From contig NZ_JBHSFP010000022.1 of NCBI RefSeq assembly GCF_042654065.1, positions 62,001 through 126,000 on the forward strand: a DNA stretch of 64,000 bases, written 5' to 3'. This stretch comes from Sphaerisporangium dianthi. GTDB taxonomy: Bacteria; Actinomycetota; Actinomycetes; Streptosporangiales; Streptosporangiaceae. Numbering within the stretch: the stretch's first letter is position 1; every line of letters starts with the position of its first letter. Positions 1 to 8,309 of the stretch are shown here, in pieces. The notes below the pieces were generated by a model, which did no database searches, was not told the DNA's origin, and saw only the letters and a program-made list of their open reading frames with translations. A program made the translations under genes and the position numbers.

Positions 1-156
1 CCGGTCGACCAGGGGCATCACCTGCGCGCCGTCGCCGGCCTGGGCGACGACGGTGATGTCGGGGGCGCCGCCCAGCATCATCACCAGGCCGGCGCGCACC
101 AGCGGGTCGTCGTCGGCGATGAGCACGCGTACCGCAAGGGGCTCCGTCGGGGTCAT
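1..156 (-). CDS. LuxR/NarL-type response regulator, N-terminal part (cut by window edge)
   Basis: The first 52 residues of a receiver domain are visible. The acidic pocket is VLIADDDPLVRAG, followed by the GGAPDITVV stretch typical of NarL/LuxR two-component regulators. The phosphoacceptor Asp and the DNA-binding domain lie outside the window. Its ATG overlaps the stop of the upstream histidine kinase gene (ATGA), so the two are translationally coupled and this is the cognate regulator. The DNA target and stimulus cannot be read. The family assignment is firm; the C-terminal LuxR HTH is inferred from the DesK-type partner. Confidence 0.85.
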   Translation of the reverse strand, partial: MTPTEPLAVRVLIADDDPLVRAGLVMMLGGAPDITVVAQAGDGAQVMPLVDR

Positions 157-1355
157 GCCGGCCACGGTAGCCAGGCCCACAGCCGCCAGTCGCCCTCGGG
201 GGTGGGCCCGTGCTCCAGGCGCCCCTGGGCCAGGGAGACCCGCTCGGCGAGCCCGATCAACCCCTGGCCCGTCCCCGGCAAGAGGTCCGACGCAGAGTGC
301 GCCGTCGGCGCGGGGGCGGGCGGAGGCGGTGCGGGGACGGGGTTGCGGACCTCCACTTCCAGACCGCGGCCGGGGGCGCCGGCCACGCGGACGCGCACCT
401 CGGCGCCGGCCGCGTGCTTGCGCGCGTTGGTGAGGCCCTCCTGGACGATGCGGTAGGCGGCGCGGCCGGCACGGTCGGGGGCCGGGCCCGCGAGTTCCTC
501 GGCGAGCTTCACCCCCATGCCGGCCAGGCGCGACTCGGCGACGAGGTGACGGACGTCGGCGAGGGCGAGCCGGGGCAGCTCGCCCACCGGGGCGCGCAGG
601 ACGCCGACGACCTCGCGCAGGTCCTGCAACGCCTGATGGGCGCTCTCGCGGATCACCTTGGCCGCGCCGGCGATGTCCTCGGGGGACGCGCCCGGGTGGT
701 ACTCCAGCGCACCCGCGTGCACGCTCAGCAGCGACAGCCGGTGACCGAGCACGTCGTGGATCTCGCGGGCGATCGCCTCCCGCGCCTGGTGCTGGGCCTG
801 CAGCGCGCGCAGGTGGGCCTCGGTCTCGGCGCGGACGGCGCGGTCGCGCAGCGACAGCACCAGACGGCGCCGCTGGTGGATGAACAACCCCCAGCCCACC
901 ACCGCGCCCTGGATGCTGAACCCGAAGAGGAACAGCAGCGGGAAGGGCAGCTCGGGCTCGGGACGCAGGAAGGTGTAGACGAGCGCGGACACCAGGCTCA
1001 GCGCGAAGACGGCCCCGGAGACGCGCGGAGGCCGGTGGACGGTGACGGTGAACAGCGCCACCAGCATCGCGCCCGCCACCATCTCAGACCAGGCCGACGC
1101 GACGATCAGCACCAGCGCCAGCTCGACCGGCCACCGGCGGCGCAGCCACAGCGAGGCGCAGCCCAGCGCGCCGATGAACTGGTCGAGGTCGAACAGCCAC
1201 GCGGGCGAGGGCATGGTCGCGTCGAGGCGCTCGGCCGCGGTCAGGATGCCGAAGGCGGCCGCCACCAGGAAGGCGAGGATGTCCACGACCGCGTCGCGGA
1301 CCGGCCGCCGGGGAGGGGAGGCGGCGTGCGGGGAGGCGGTGACGGATCCGTTCAT
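153..1355 (-). CDS. DesK/NarX-type sensor histidine kinase
   Basis: A 400-residue membrane kinase. About five hydrophobic segments occupy residues 20-160. A HisKA_3 dimerisation domain follows, with AREIHDVLGHRLS and phosphoacceptor His200, then an HATPase_c domain with the N-box-like YRIVQEGLTNARKHA and the late GTGQGLIGLAERV. There is no large extracellular sensor loop, which suggests membrane-state sensing. It phosphorylates the regulator whose start overlaps its stop. The ATG at 1355 was chosen; a TTG at 1418 would add 21 residues with no homology-like character. The signal is unknown. The extreme C-terminus has a proline/alanine-rich insertion between the N and G boxes. Confidence 0.9.
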   Translation of the reverse strand: MNGSVTASPHAASPPRRPVRDAVVDILAFLVAAAFGILTAAERLDATMPSPAWLFDLDQFIGALGCASLWLRRRWPVELALVLIVASAWSEMVAGAMLVALFTVTVHRPPRVSGAVFALSLVSALVYTFLRPEPELPFPLLFLFGFSIQGAVVGWGLFIHQRRRLVLSLRDRAVRAETEAHLRALQAQHQAREAIAREIHDVLGHRLSLLSVHAGALEYHPGASPEDIAGAAKVIRESAHQALQDLREVVGVLRAPVGELPRLALADVRHLVAESRLAGMGVKLAEELAGPAPDRAGRAAYRIVQEGLTNARKHAAGAEVRVRVAGAPGRGLEVEVRNPVPAPPPPAPAPTAHSASDLLPGTGQGLIGLAERVSLAQGRLEHGPTPEGDWRLWAWLPWPA

Positions 1356-1410
1356 CTGCCGCGAGCCTACGGCGGGGCGGCCGGCCCCGCCCAGCGCGGC
1401 GGGCCGGTCG

Positions 1411-1426
1411 GTACGCAAGTTCGTAC
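1411..1426. promoter_or_regulatory. Dyad upstream of the histidine kinase
   Basis: GTACGCAAGTTCGTAC has perfect 5-bp outer arms (GTACG/CGTAC) around a 6-bp centre. It lies 55 bp upstream of the kinase start, between it and the divergent small membrane protein gene. It is a plausible binding site for the autoregulated response regulator, but there is no direct evidence. Confidence 0.3.
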
Positions 1427-1533
1427 GGAGGCGACTTTCGTCGGAGCCGGCGGCGGGCGAGGGCTACGACGGTCGGCGGCCCGGGCCCGCATGGCCGTTA
1501 CCCGCCGGGCGGGCGTCTCCATAGCGTCAGGCC

Positions 1534-1761
1534 ATGCGCAGGAACATTCAGCTGCTCGGGCTGGTACTGGCCGCCCAGGGCATCAGCGGGGCCGTCAACC
1601 GCGTGGCCGTGCAGCCCTTCCTCGGGATCGTCCTCAACTTCTTCGACCGCGTCGTCATCCCCCGGCTGGGCTTCCTGACCGGCTACGAGCTGTACGCCAA
1701 CCTGGTGCTGGCCGCGTTCGGCCTCCTGCTTCTCCTCATCGCCGCCTCCCGCCGGCGGTGA
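1534..1761 (+). CDS. Small hydrophobic protein, two predicted membrane segments
   Basis: A 75-residue protein of unknown function. Residues about 5-25 and 50-70 are hydrophobic and it ends in a basic SRRR, so it would span the membrane twice with the C-terminus inside. It is divergent from the kinase/regulator pair and may be under its control, as small membrane proteins beside DesK-type kinases often are; that link is inference. The ATG start has only a weak ribosome-binding sequence. I recognise no family. Confidence 0.6.
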   Translation: MRRNIQLLGLVLAAQGISGAVNRVAVQPFLGIVLNFFDRVVIPRLGFLTGYELYANLVLAAFGLLLLLIAASRRR

Positions 1762-1981
1762 GCCGCCCCGGCACGTCGCGTGTCTTCATGCCGGTCGCGC
1801 CGTGTGGACGGCTCCCGGACGGAGGCGCCCGCCCGGCCGGGCACTCCCCCCTCGTGTGCCCGGCCGGGCCGGATCCCGGCGAACCGCGCCTGGCCCGGGT
1901 GAGCCGGCCGCCCGGCCTCGGTGAGACCGGCGGGGACGGCCGCAGGGGAGCGGCCGCACCCGTCCGGGGAGATTCCGCCGG

Positions 1982-2815
1982 TCAGCTCTCGAGGAAGGCC
2001 AGCAGTGCCTCGGTGACCTCGTCGGCGTGGGTCCACAGGAGGCCGTGCGGGGCGCCCTCGATCTCCACGTAGGTGGCCTGCGGGAGCAGCCGGTGGAAGG
2101 GCCGGGCCGTGACGTCGATGGGCAGGATGCGGTCGGCGGTGCCGTGCAGGATCAGCGCCGGCACGTCCACGGCGGGGATGTCGGCGCGGAAGTCGGTGAG
2201 CCAGGTCGGCACGCAGGCCGACGAGGCGTACGCCGACGCGCCGGCAGCCACGTTCCAGCTCGCCCTCAGGGCGGCCTCGCTGAGCCGGGAGCCGAGGTTC
2301 TCGTCGGTGTTGTAGAAGTCGGCGTAGAAGGCGTCGAAATAGGCGTACCGGTCGGCGGTCACGGCGGCGAGGATGCCGTCGAAGACCGACCGGTCGACGC
2401 CGGTCGGATTGTCGTCGGTCTTCAGCAGGAACGGCTCGAGCGAGGCGAGGAAGGCGGCCTTGCTCACCCGCGACGACCCGTACTTGCCCAGGTAGCGGCC
2501 GACCTCGCCGGTGCCCATGGAGAATCCGACGAGCACCACGTCGCTCAGGTCGAGTTCCCGCAGCAGGGTGTCGAGGTCGGCGGCGAAGGTGTCGTAGTCG
2601 TAGCCGGTCGTCGGCTGGCTGGACCGGCCGAAGCCGCGGCGGTCGTAGGCGATGACGCGGTAGCCGGCCTTGAGCAGCGCGGCCGTCTGCTTCTCCCAGG
2701 AGTGCCCGTCGAGCGGGTAACCGTGGATCAGCACGACCGGCTGCCCGGAGCCGTGGTCCTCGTAATAGAGCTGGATGGGGGTGGAGTTCTCGGTGCCCAC
2801 GGTGACGTACGACAT
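1982..2815 (-). CDS. Alpha/beta hydrolase of the non-haem chloroperoxidase/esterase group
   Basis: 277 residues with a complete alpha/beta-hydrolase layout: oxyanion segment HGYPLDG (31-37), nucleophile elbow GFSMG (Ser99), HGTADRILP (Asp228) and GAPHG (His257). The YDRRGFGRS strand-loop is typical of cofactor-free haloperoxidases/perhydrolases, which in vivo are mostly esterases. The ATG at 2815 is preceded by GGAAGG at good spacing; an upstream in-frame TTG was rejected. It is divergent from an OhrR-like MarR gene, suggesting induction by organic peroxides or lipophilic esters. The substrate is unknown. Confidence 0.88.
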   Translation of the reverse strand: MSYVTVGTENSTPIQLYYEDHGSGQPVVLIHGYPLDGHSWEKQTAALLKAGYRVIAYDRRGFGRSSQPTTGYDYDTFAADLDTLLRELDLSDVVLVGFSMGTGEVGRYLGKYGSSRVSKAAFLASLEPFLLKTDDNPTGVDRSVFDGILAAVTADRYAYFDAFYADFYNTDENLGSRLSEAALRASWNVAAGASAYASSACVPTWLTDFRADIPAVDVPALILHGTADRILPIDVTARPFHRLLPQATYVEIEGAPHGLLWTHADEVTEALLAFLES

Positions 2816-2867
2816 GGTGCTTCCTTCCAAGGGATGACGTTATCGTCCGGTGCCATCGCAGCGTACA

Positions 2868-2893
2868 CGATTAACTCGTGCACGATTTAATCG
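2868..2893. promoter_or_regulatory. Inverted repeat, probable MarR/OhrR operator
   Basis: Arms CGATTAA and TTAATCG, 12 bp apart, form an AT-rich dyad in the 106-bp divergent promoter region between the hydrolase and the MarR regulator. The site also contains two direct half-sites beginning CACGATT. AT-rich dyads in a shared promoter are typical of MarR operators. Binding by the neighbouring protein is inferred. Confidence 0.55.
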
Positions 2894-2921
2894 GGAGCGC
2901 TGATTGACGTAAGCTCATGGC

Positions 2922-3410
2922 ATGACACCAGGCACACAGGGCGCGGCAGGCTCCCCCGCGCAGGGCCCCGCCGCCGGCGCCCTTTCAGAGCTGCTGTGCT
3001 TCCACCTGTACACGGCGTCGCGCAGCCTCACGGCCGTCTACCGCCCGCTGCTCGAGCCGCTCGGCCTCACCTATCCGCAATATCTGGTGATGCTGGTGCT
3101 GTGGCGGCACGACGGCAGCACGGTCCGCGATGTCGTCGACCAGTTGCAGCTCGACTACAACACCGTCTCGCCGCTGCTCAAGCGCCTGGAGGCCCGCGGC
3201 CTGCTGAGCAGGCGGCGCAGGGCCGACGACGAGCGTACGGTCGAGCTGGTGCTCACCGGCGAGGGCCGCGCCCTGCGTGCCCGGGCGCGCCACATCCCCG
3301 GCGCCATCGGAGAGGCCGTGGGCATCGACGGCTCCGCGGTCGGCGCCCTTCAGCGCACCCTGCGCGAGGTCACGGCGTCCGCGAGCGCGTACGCCGCCGA
3401 CAAGGCCTGA
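2922..3410 (+). CDS. MarR-family transcriptional regulator, OhrR-like
   Basis: A 162-residue winged-helix regulator. The N-terminal helix reads LLCFHLYTASR with Cys26 in the position of the reactive peroxide-sensing Cys of OhrR proteins. LTYPQYLVMLVLW is the next OhrR signature, followed by the recognition helix (LDYNTVSPLLKRLEARGLL) and the wing (RRRADDERTVEL). This suggests a redox-responsive repressor of the divergent hydrolase and of itself. A resolving Cys near the C-terminus is absent, as in one-Cys OhrR types. The start is the first ATG; it has little Shine-Dalgarno sequence. Confidence 0.88.
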   Translation: MTPGTQGAAGSPAQGPAAGALSELLCFHLYTASRSLTAVYRPLLEPLGLTYPQYLVMLVLWRHDGSTVRDVVDQLQLDYNTVSPLLKRLEARGLLSRRRRADDERTVELVLTGEGRALRARARHIPGAIGEAVGIDGSAVGALQRTLREVTASASAYAADKA

Positions 3411-3428
3411 CCGCCCGCCCGGCGAAGG

Positions 3429-4616
3429 TCACGAGGCGGGGACGGTGATGATCAGGGCGTCGCCCTGGCCGCCTCCGCCGCACAGGCCGGCCGCGCCCGT
3501 GCCGCCGCCCCGGCGGCGCAGCTCGTGGGCGAGGGTCAAGACGATGCGCGCGCCCGAGGCTCCGATGGGGTGGCCGAGCGCGATGCCGCCGCCGTTGACG
3601 TTGACCTTGTCCTCCGGCACGCCGAGCTCCTTGGCCGACTGGAGCACGACCGCCGCGAACGCCTCGTTGATCTCGATCAGGTCCAGGTCGTCCACGGTCA
3701 GCCCCTGCTTGCCGAGAGCGTGGCGGATGGCGTTGGCCGGCTGCGACTGCAGCGAGTTGTCCGGCCCGGCGACGTTGCCGTGGGCGCCGATCTCGGCGAG
3801 CCAGGTCAGGCCCAGCTCCTCGGCCTTGGCGCGGGACATGACCACGACCGCGCAGGCGCCGTCGGAGATCTGGGACGCCGAACCGGCCGTGATCGTGCCG
3901 TCCTTGGCGAAGGCAGGCCGCAGCCGCGCCAGCGTCTCGGCGGTGGCGTCGCCGCGTACGCCCTCGTCGGCGGAGAAGACCAGGGGGTCGCCCTTGCGCT
4001 GGGGCAGCGTGACCGGGACGATCTCGTCGTCGAACCTGCCGTCCTTGGCGGCGGCAGCCGCGAGCTGGTGGGAGCGGGCGGAGAAGGCGTCCTGCTCCTC
4101 GCGCCCGATGCCGAGGCGGGTGTTGTGCCGCTCGGTGGACTCGCCCATCGACACCTGGTCGAACACGTCGGTGAGCCCGTCGAACGCCATCGCGTCGAGG
4201 ACCTCGGCCCCGCCGTACTTGACGCCCTTGCGCAGCCCGGGAAGCAGGTGTGGCGCGTTGGTCATCGACTCCATGCCGCCGGCGACCACGATGTCGAACT
4301 CGCCGGCGCGGATGAGCTGGTCGGCCAGCGCGATGGCGTCCAAGCCGGACAGGCACACCTTGTTGATCGTCAGCGACGGCACGCTCATCGGGACGCCCGC
4401 CTTCACGGCCGCCTGCCGCGACGGGATCTGGCCCGCGCCCGCCTGCAGCACCTGCCCCATGATCACGTACTCGACCTGCTCGGGCGCCACGCCGGAGCGC
4501 TCGAGCGCCGCCTTGATCGCCAGCCCGCCGAGCTCGACGGCGGAAAGATCTGAGAGCGCGCCGAGCAAACGGCCGACGGGCGTGCGGGCCCCGGCTACGA
4601 TGACCGATCGCGACAT
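3429..4616 (-). CDS. Acetyl-CoA C-acetyltransferase (thiolase)
   Basis: A 395-residue thiolase II. It has the nucleophile Cys88 in NKVCLSG, the GGMESMTNAPHLLPGLR substrate-loop motif, the catalytic HPIGASGAR and the C-terminal CGGGGQGDA. It condenses or cleaves acetoacetyl-CoA and related short acyl-CoAs in the cytoplasm. The start at MSRSVIVAGARTPVG aligns with the family; a longer start 42 bp upstream adds nothing recognisable. It is divergent from methylmalonyl-CoA epimerase with 189 bp between. This pairing is conserved in Streptomyces as I recall it, and links it to acetyl/propionyl-CoA balance. Confidence 0.95.
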   Translation of the reverse strand: MSRSVIVAGARTPVGRLLGALSDLSAVELGGLAIKAALERSGVAPEQVEYVIMGQVLQAGAGQIPSRQAAVKAGVPMSVPSLTINKVCLSGLDAIALADQLIRAGEFDIVVAGGMESMTNAPHLLPGLRKGVKYGGAEVLDAMAFDGLTDVFDQVSMGESTERHNTRLGIGREEQDAFSARSHQLAAAAAKDGRFDDEIVPVTLPQRKGDPLVFSADEGVRGDATAETLARLRPAFAKDGTITAGSASQISDGACAVVVMSRAKAEELGLTWLAEIGAHGNVAGPDNSLQSQPANAIRHALGKQGLTVDDLDLIEINEAFAAVVLQSAKELGVPEDKVNVNGGGIALGHPIGASGARIVLTLAHELRRRGGGTGAAGLCGGGGQGDALIITVPAS

Positions 4617-4805
4617 GCCAGGCGAGCCGGCGGAAGAATGGGACACCAGGGCCTCCATGATGGGGTCTTCGGCGACTTTGCCACCATACCTACGACACAC
4701 AGGACGACCCCAGCGAGGTCTCGCCGGAGCGCGCCCACCGGCTCGGCGGAGCCTCCCCAGGGGCATTCCGGCCCCGCCGCCGCCCCACCGATGAGAGGAC
4801 ACGCA

Positions 4806-5234
4806 ATGCTGCTGAGAATCGACCACGTGGGCATAGCCTGCGAGAATCTCGAAGAGAAGATCGCGTTCTACGAGTCGACCTTCGGGGTGACCGTGGTCAG
4901 TCGCGAGGTCAACGAAGAGCAGGGGGTGAAAGAGGCCATGCTGCACGTGGCGGACGGCGAGGGCGGCGGCTCCTACATCCAGCTCCTGGAGCCGGTGCAC
5001 GCCGACACACCGGTCGGCAAGTTCCTGGCCAAACGGGGTGAGGGCGTCCACCATGTGGCTTACGGTGTGAGCGATGTCACCAGCGCCCTCGAGGCGATCG
5101 GCGGCACGGGGGTGCGTTTGATCGATCTGCACCCCCGTCACGGCGCAATGGGCACCTCAATCGCGTTTCTTCATCCGAAAGATGTGGGAGGAGTCTTGAC
5201 AGAGCTGGTCGAGTCCCCTCCTCGTCCGTCCTAG
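4806..5234 (+). CDS. mce: Methylmalonyl-CoA epimerase
   Basis: A 142-residue vicinal-oxygen-chelate protein that interconverts (S)- and (R)-methylmalonyl-CoA for the B12-dependent mutase. Paired VOC modules supply probable metal ligands His7 (IDHVG), Gln59, His83 (VHHVAYGV) and Glu133 (LTELVE). The length matches the family. The ATG at 4806 follows a clear GAGAGGA; upstream in-frame ATGs were rejected. Its product ties to the cobalamin adenosyltransferase gene elsewhere in this window. Confidence 0.95.
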   Translation: MLLRIDHVGIACENLEEKIAFYESTFGVTVVSREVNEEQGVKEAMLHVADGEGGGSYIQLLEPVHADTPVGKFLAKRGEGVHHVAYGVSDVTSALEAIGGTGVRLIDLHPRHGAMGTSIAFLHPKDVGGVLTELVESPPRPS

Positions 5235-5514
5235 CTGACGAAACTTAACAATGGCTTATTCGTAACAAGTCGCGCAGAAAGTCGGACGGGACCTCCAATT
5301 CGGCAACACCGGAGTACGCTGGCCTACCATCCGGTACGTGGACCCGCCATGGACGGGCGAGCCGGGGCACGAGGACACTGGGGGCGCGAGCGACAGCGCG
5401 CCCCTGCGAGCGAGTGCCCGGGCGAGCACGCCTGTAGGCACCGGGTCCCCGGCTCGGATGTCCGCCCCCCCGTCCGGCCCGTGTAGCCGTCTCGACAACC
5501 CAGGATCGAGCCTC

Positions 5515-6801
5515 ATGCAGTCCGACATCGACGCCCAGCTGAATAATTTCTTTGAAGACGCCCCCACGCGGGAATTCGACGTGGTTCTCCGTGGCTACGA
5601 CCGGCATCAGGTGCACGACCACCTCAAGCAGCTCGACACCGACCTGCGGCAGGCCCGTGAGCAGCTCTCCGCCTTGCAGCGTGAACTGTCCGACTCCCAG
5701 CGGCAGCTGCAGGAGCAGGAACGCCCGACCTATTCCGGTCTCGGCGCCCGCATCGAGCAGTTGCTGCGTCTCGCGGAGGAGCAGGCCACCGAGCTGGTCC
5801 AGGCCGCGAGGGCCGAGGCCAACGAGATAAAGGCCGCGGCGAAGGTGGACGCGGCGGACGTCCGGGCGGCCGCCGAGCACGAGGCCGCCGAGAAGCGGGC
5901 GCTCGCCACCCGCGAGACCGACGAGATGCGCACCATGGCCGAGCGGGAGGCCGAGGAGATCCGCTCGACCGCCAAGCGCGAGGCCGACGAGCTGACCTCG
6001 ACCACCGAGCGCGAGGTCTCCAAGCTCCGCGCCACGGCCGACCACGAGGTCGCCGAGAAGCGCGCCGACGCCGAGCGTGAGATCGCCAAGCTCCGCACCA
6101 CCACCGAGCGCGAGGTGGCGCAGCTGCGCGCGTCCACCAAGCGCGAGCGCGACGAGGTCCTCACCACGGCCAAGCGTCAGGCCGACGAGATGCGCGCCCA
6201 GGCCCAGCGGGTCCTGGAGGAGTCCGAGGCCAAGCGCGCGCAGGACGAGGCCGAGTTCGAGATCCAGCTCGCCTCCCGCCGCGAGGAGGCCGAGCGCCTG
6301 GAGGCCGAGCGCCACGCCACCGCGCAGGCCAACACGCAGAAGATGGTCGCCGAGGCCGAGCAGCGGGCCGCGACGGCCGAGCAGCGGGCGAGCAAGGCCA
6401 CCCAGCAGGCCGAGCAGACCCGGCGCGAGGCCGACACCCACGCCAAGCAGCTGCTCGCCAACGCCCGCAAGAACGCCGACCAGATGGTCGCCGAGTCCAA
6501 GGCCAGCGCCGACTCCATCGTGTCCGAGGCCAAGTCCGAGGCCGAGCGCAACAGGACCCTCGCCCAGCGCCAGGTGGACGAGCTCACCCGCCAGCGCGAC
6601 AGCATCACCAGCCACCTCGCCCAGCTCCGCCAGCTCCTCGGCGGCGCCGCCCTGCCGGGCATGGACGAGGCTCCGGCGGTCGCCGCGCCCGCGCCCAAGC
6701 CGGCACTGGCGGCCACGCCCACCATGAGCGAGAAGCCTTCCCCGGCCCCGCAGCGCAGCGCCGCCCCGGCCGAGGACGACTCCGAGTGGTGGCAGGAGTG
6801 A
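5515..6801 (+). CDS. DivIVA-domain long coiled-coil protein (Scy/FilP-like)
   Basis: 428 residues. The N-terminus (FDVVLRGYDRHQVHDHL, about 19-35) is a DivIVA-like lipid/polar-targeting motif. Residues about 40-380 are almost uninterrupted Ala/Glu/Arg/Lys coiled coil built from roughly 11-residue units such as AEREAEEIRSTAKREADEL. A proline/alanine-rich linker and acidic WWQE tail end the protein. Streptomyces Scy and FilP, polar-growth cytoskeletal proteins, sit at the same place after the epimerase gene as I recall, so a role in tip growth or the polarisome is likely. It is far shorter than Scy (about 1,300 residues) and somewhat longer than FilP. Confidence 0.82.
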   Translation: MQSDIDAQLNNFFEDAPTREFDVVLRGYDRHQVHDHLKQLDTDLRQAREQLSALQRELSDSQRQLQEQERPTYSGLGARIEQLLRLAEEQATELVQAARAEANEIKAAAKVDAADVRAAAEHEAAEKRALATRETDEMRTMAEREAEEIRSTAKREADELTSTTEREVSKLRATADHEVAEKRADAEREIAKLRTTTEREVAQLRASTKRERDEVLTTAKRQADEMRAQAQRVLEESEAKRAQDEAEFEIQLASRREEAERLEAERHATAQANTQKMVAEAEQRAATAEQRASKATQQAEQTRREADTHAKQLLANARKNADQMVAESKASADSIVSEAKSEAERNRTLAQRQVDELTRQRDSITSHLAQLRQLLGGAALPGMDEAPAVAAPAPKPALAATPTMSEKPSPAPQRSAAPAEDDSEWWQE

Positions 6802-6857
6802 CCCGCACCTTCGCGCCGGCCGGACACAGCTAGGCCGAAGCAGGCTCTGGGCGCCTC

Positions 6858-6897
6858 GCAGGCACCCCGAGCCGGCCGAGCGGAGCGAGGCCGAAGG
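6858..6897. repeat. Dispersed CGAGCGGAGCGAGG-type repeat, single copy
   Basis: The stretch around CCGAGCGGAGCGAGGCCGAAG closely matches the 3' half of the tandem repeat units at 23391-23738 and the remnant near 22710. It lies just downstream of the coiled-coil gene and before a terminator hairpin. It looks like a small non-coding interspersed element. Confidence 0.5.
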
Positions 6898-6925
6898 ACA
6901 CGACGGGGCTTTGGGGACGGTTCAC

Positions 6926-6969
6926 AGGAGAGCCTGGCGATCATAGGTCGCTAGGCTCTCCTTTGTTGT
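6926..6969 (+). terminator. Intrinsic-like terminator after the coiled-coil gene
   Basis: Perfect 10-bp arms AGGAGAGCCT and AGGCTCTCCT, extended by GGCGA/TCGC-type pairing towards the loop, are followed by TTTGTTG. This is a strong hairpin with a short T-rich tail, 125 bp past the stop at 6801. Confidence 0.75.
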
Positions 6970-7016
6970 GCGCCCCCTGCCGGGCCCCGCCTTCCCCCGA
7001 CGCCGAGGAGCGAATC

Positions 7017-8291
7017 GTGCGCGACCTTCCTCCGGACGCGATGCCCGCGTCCGACGTTCAAGGGAGGGCCCGGGGCGCGCGTGGCGGCCACGCCGACGCG
7101 GCGGAGGTGACCGACGTCCTGCCCGCGCTGGCCGCCCCCTCCGCGGCTCGCGGGAGATCGTCCGCGCGGACCACGGCCTCTCACGCCCGCGGGGCGCCGT
7201 CCGCCGCCGGGGACCCGGCCGACGACCGCGCGCCGGCCGACCTGCCGTACGGCATGCCCGGCAAGCCGCTGGCCAGAGGGCCCTTCCTGTGGGGTCTGAC
7301 GGCGGCGCTCGGCGTGCTGACCGCGTGGGGACTCGCGCAGGCGCTGGTCAGCTCGCGCAGCGTGATCGTGCTGATCGTGGTGGCCGCGTTCCTGGCGGTG
7401 GGGCTCAACCCGGTCGTCGAGATGCTGCAGCGGCGCGGCATGAGCCGTCGCTGGGCGATCTCGGTGGTCTTCCTCGGCGTGATCATGCTCTTCGCGCTCT
7501 TCGGCCTGGCGATCGTCCCGCCGGTCGGCCAGGAGACCAGCGACTTCCTGAGCGCGGTGCCGGAATACGTGGAGAGCCTGTCGGCGAACCCGACGATCAG
7601 GCAGCTCGACGAGGACTACAAGATCCTCGCCAACCTCCAGGCGTACGTCACGAGCGGAGGGCTCGGCACGGCCGTGGCCGGGGGCATCCTAGGCGCCGGG
7701 GCGGTCGTGCTGAACGCCTTCTTCTCCGGATTCACCCTGCTCGTGCTGACCCTCTATTTCCTGGGTTCGCTGCCGACGATCAAGGAGTACCTGCTCCTGC
7801 TGGTTCCCGCTAGCCGCCGCCCGCGCACGCGCGCCATCGGCGACGAGATCCTCGACGGCATCGGCGGGTACGTGGCGGGCAACGTGCTGATCTCGGTGAT
7901 CGCGGGCGGGCTGTCGTGGCTGTTCCTGACGGTCGCCGGCGCGAGGTACGCCCTGGCGCTGGCCCTCGTCATCGCCGTGATGGACCTCATCCCCCTGGTG
8001 GGCGCGACGGTCGGCGCGGTGCTCGTGTCGGCGGTCGGGTTCCTGCAGTCGTGGCCGCTCGGCATCGCCTGCGTGATCTTCTTCGTGGTCTACCAGCAGG
8101 TCGAGAACTACGTCATCTATCCGCGCGTGATGAGCCGGTCGGTGGACGTGGCCCCCGCGGTGTCGGTGATCGCCGCGCTGTTCGGCGGGGCGCTGCTCGG
8201 CGCGGTGGGCGCGCTGCTGGCGATCCCGGTGGCGGCCGCGGTGGCGCTGATCGTCCGGGAGGTCGTCCTCCCCCGCCAGGCCCGGCTCTAG
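7017..8291 (+). CDS. AI-2E family transporter (PF01594-type membrane protein)
   Basis: 424 residues. A poorly conserved, Ala/Arg-rich cytoplasmic N-terminus of about 80 residues precedes eight hydrophobic segments. Family hallmarks are FLAVGLNPVVEMLQRRGMSR, the LTLYFLGSLPTIKEYLL segment, and the late DLIPLVGATVGA and YQQVENYVIYPRVM. The family exports small molecules or ions (AI-2, Na+/H+); the substrate here is unknown. The GTG at 7017 was chosen because GAGGAG lies 6 bp before it; the TTG further upstream falls inside the terminator hairpin. Confidence 0.88.
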   Translation: MRDLPPDAMPASDVQGRARGARGGHADAAEVTDVLPALAAPSAARGRSSARTTASHARGAPSAAGDPADDRAPADLPYGMPGKPLARGPFLWGLTAALGVLTAWGLAQALVSSRSVIVLIVVAAFLAVGLNPVVEMLQRRGMSRRWAISVVFLGVIMLFALFGLAIVPPVGQETSDFLSAVPEYVESLSANPTIRQLDEDYKILANLQAYVTSGGLGTAVAGGILGAGAVVLNAFFSGFTLLVLTLYFLGSLPTIKEYLLLLVPASRRPRTRAIGDEILDGIGGYVAGNVLISVIAGGLSWLFLTVAGARYALALALVIAVMDLIPLVGATVGAVLVSAVGFLQSWPLGIACVIFFVVYQQVENYVIYPRVMSRSVDVAPAVSVIAALFGGALLGAVGALLAIPVAAAVALIVREVVLPRQARL

Positions 8292-8309
8292 CGGCCGCCC
8301 CCGGACCGG

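Noticed and set aside
210..2072. A 620-codon plus-strand frame opposite the first histidine kinase
   Set aside because: The kinase on the minus strand is unambiguous, and the frame runs through the 75-residue small gene and the next gap without any domain.
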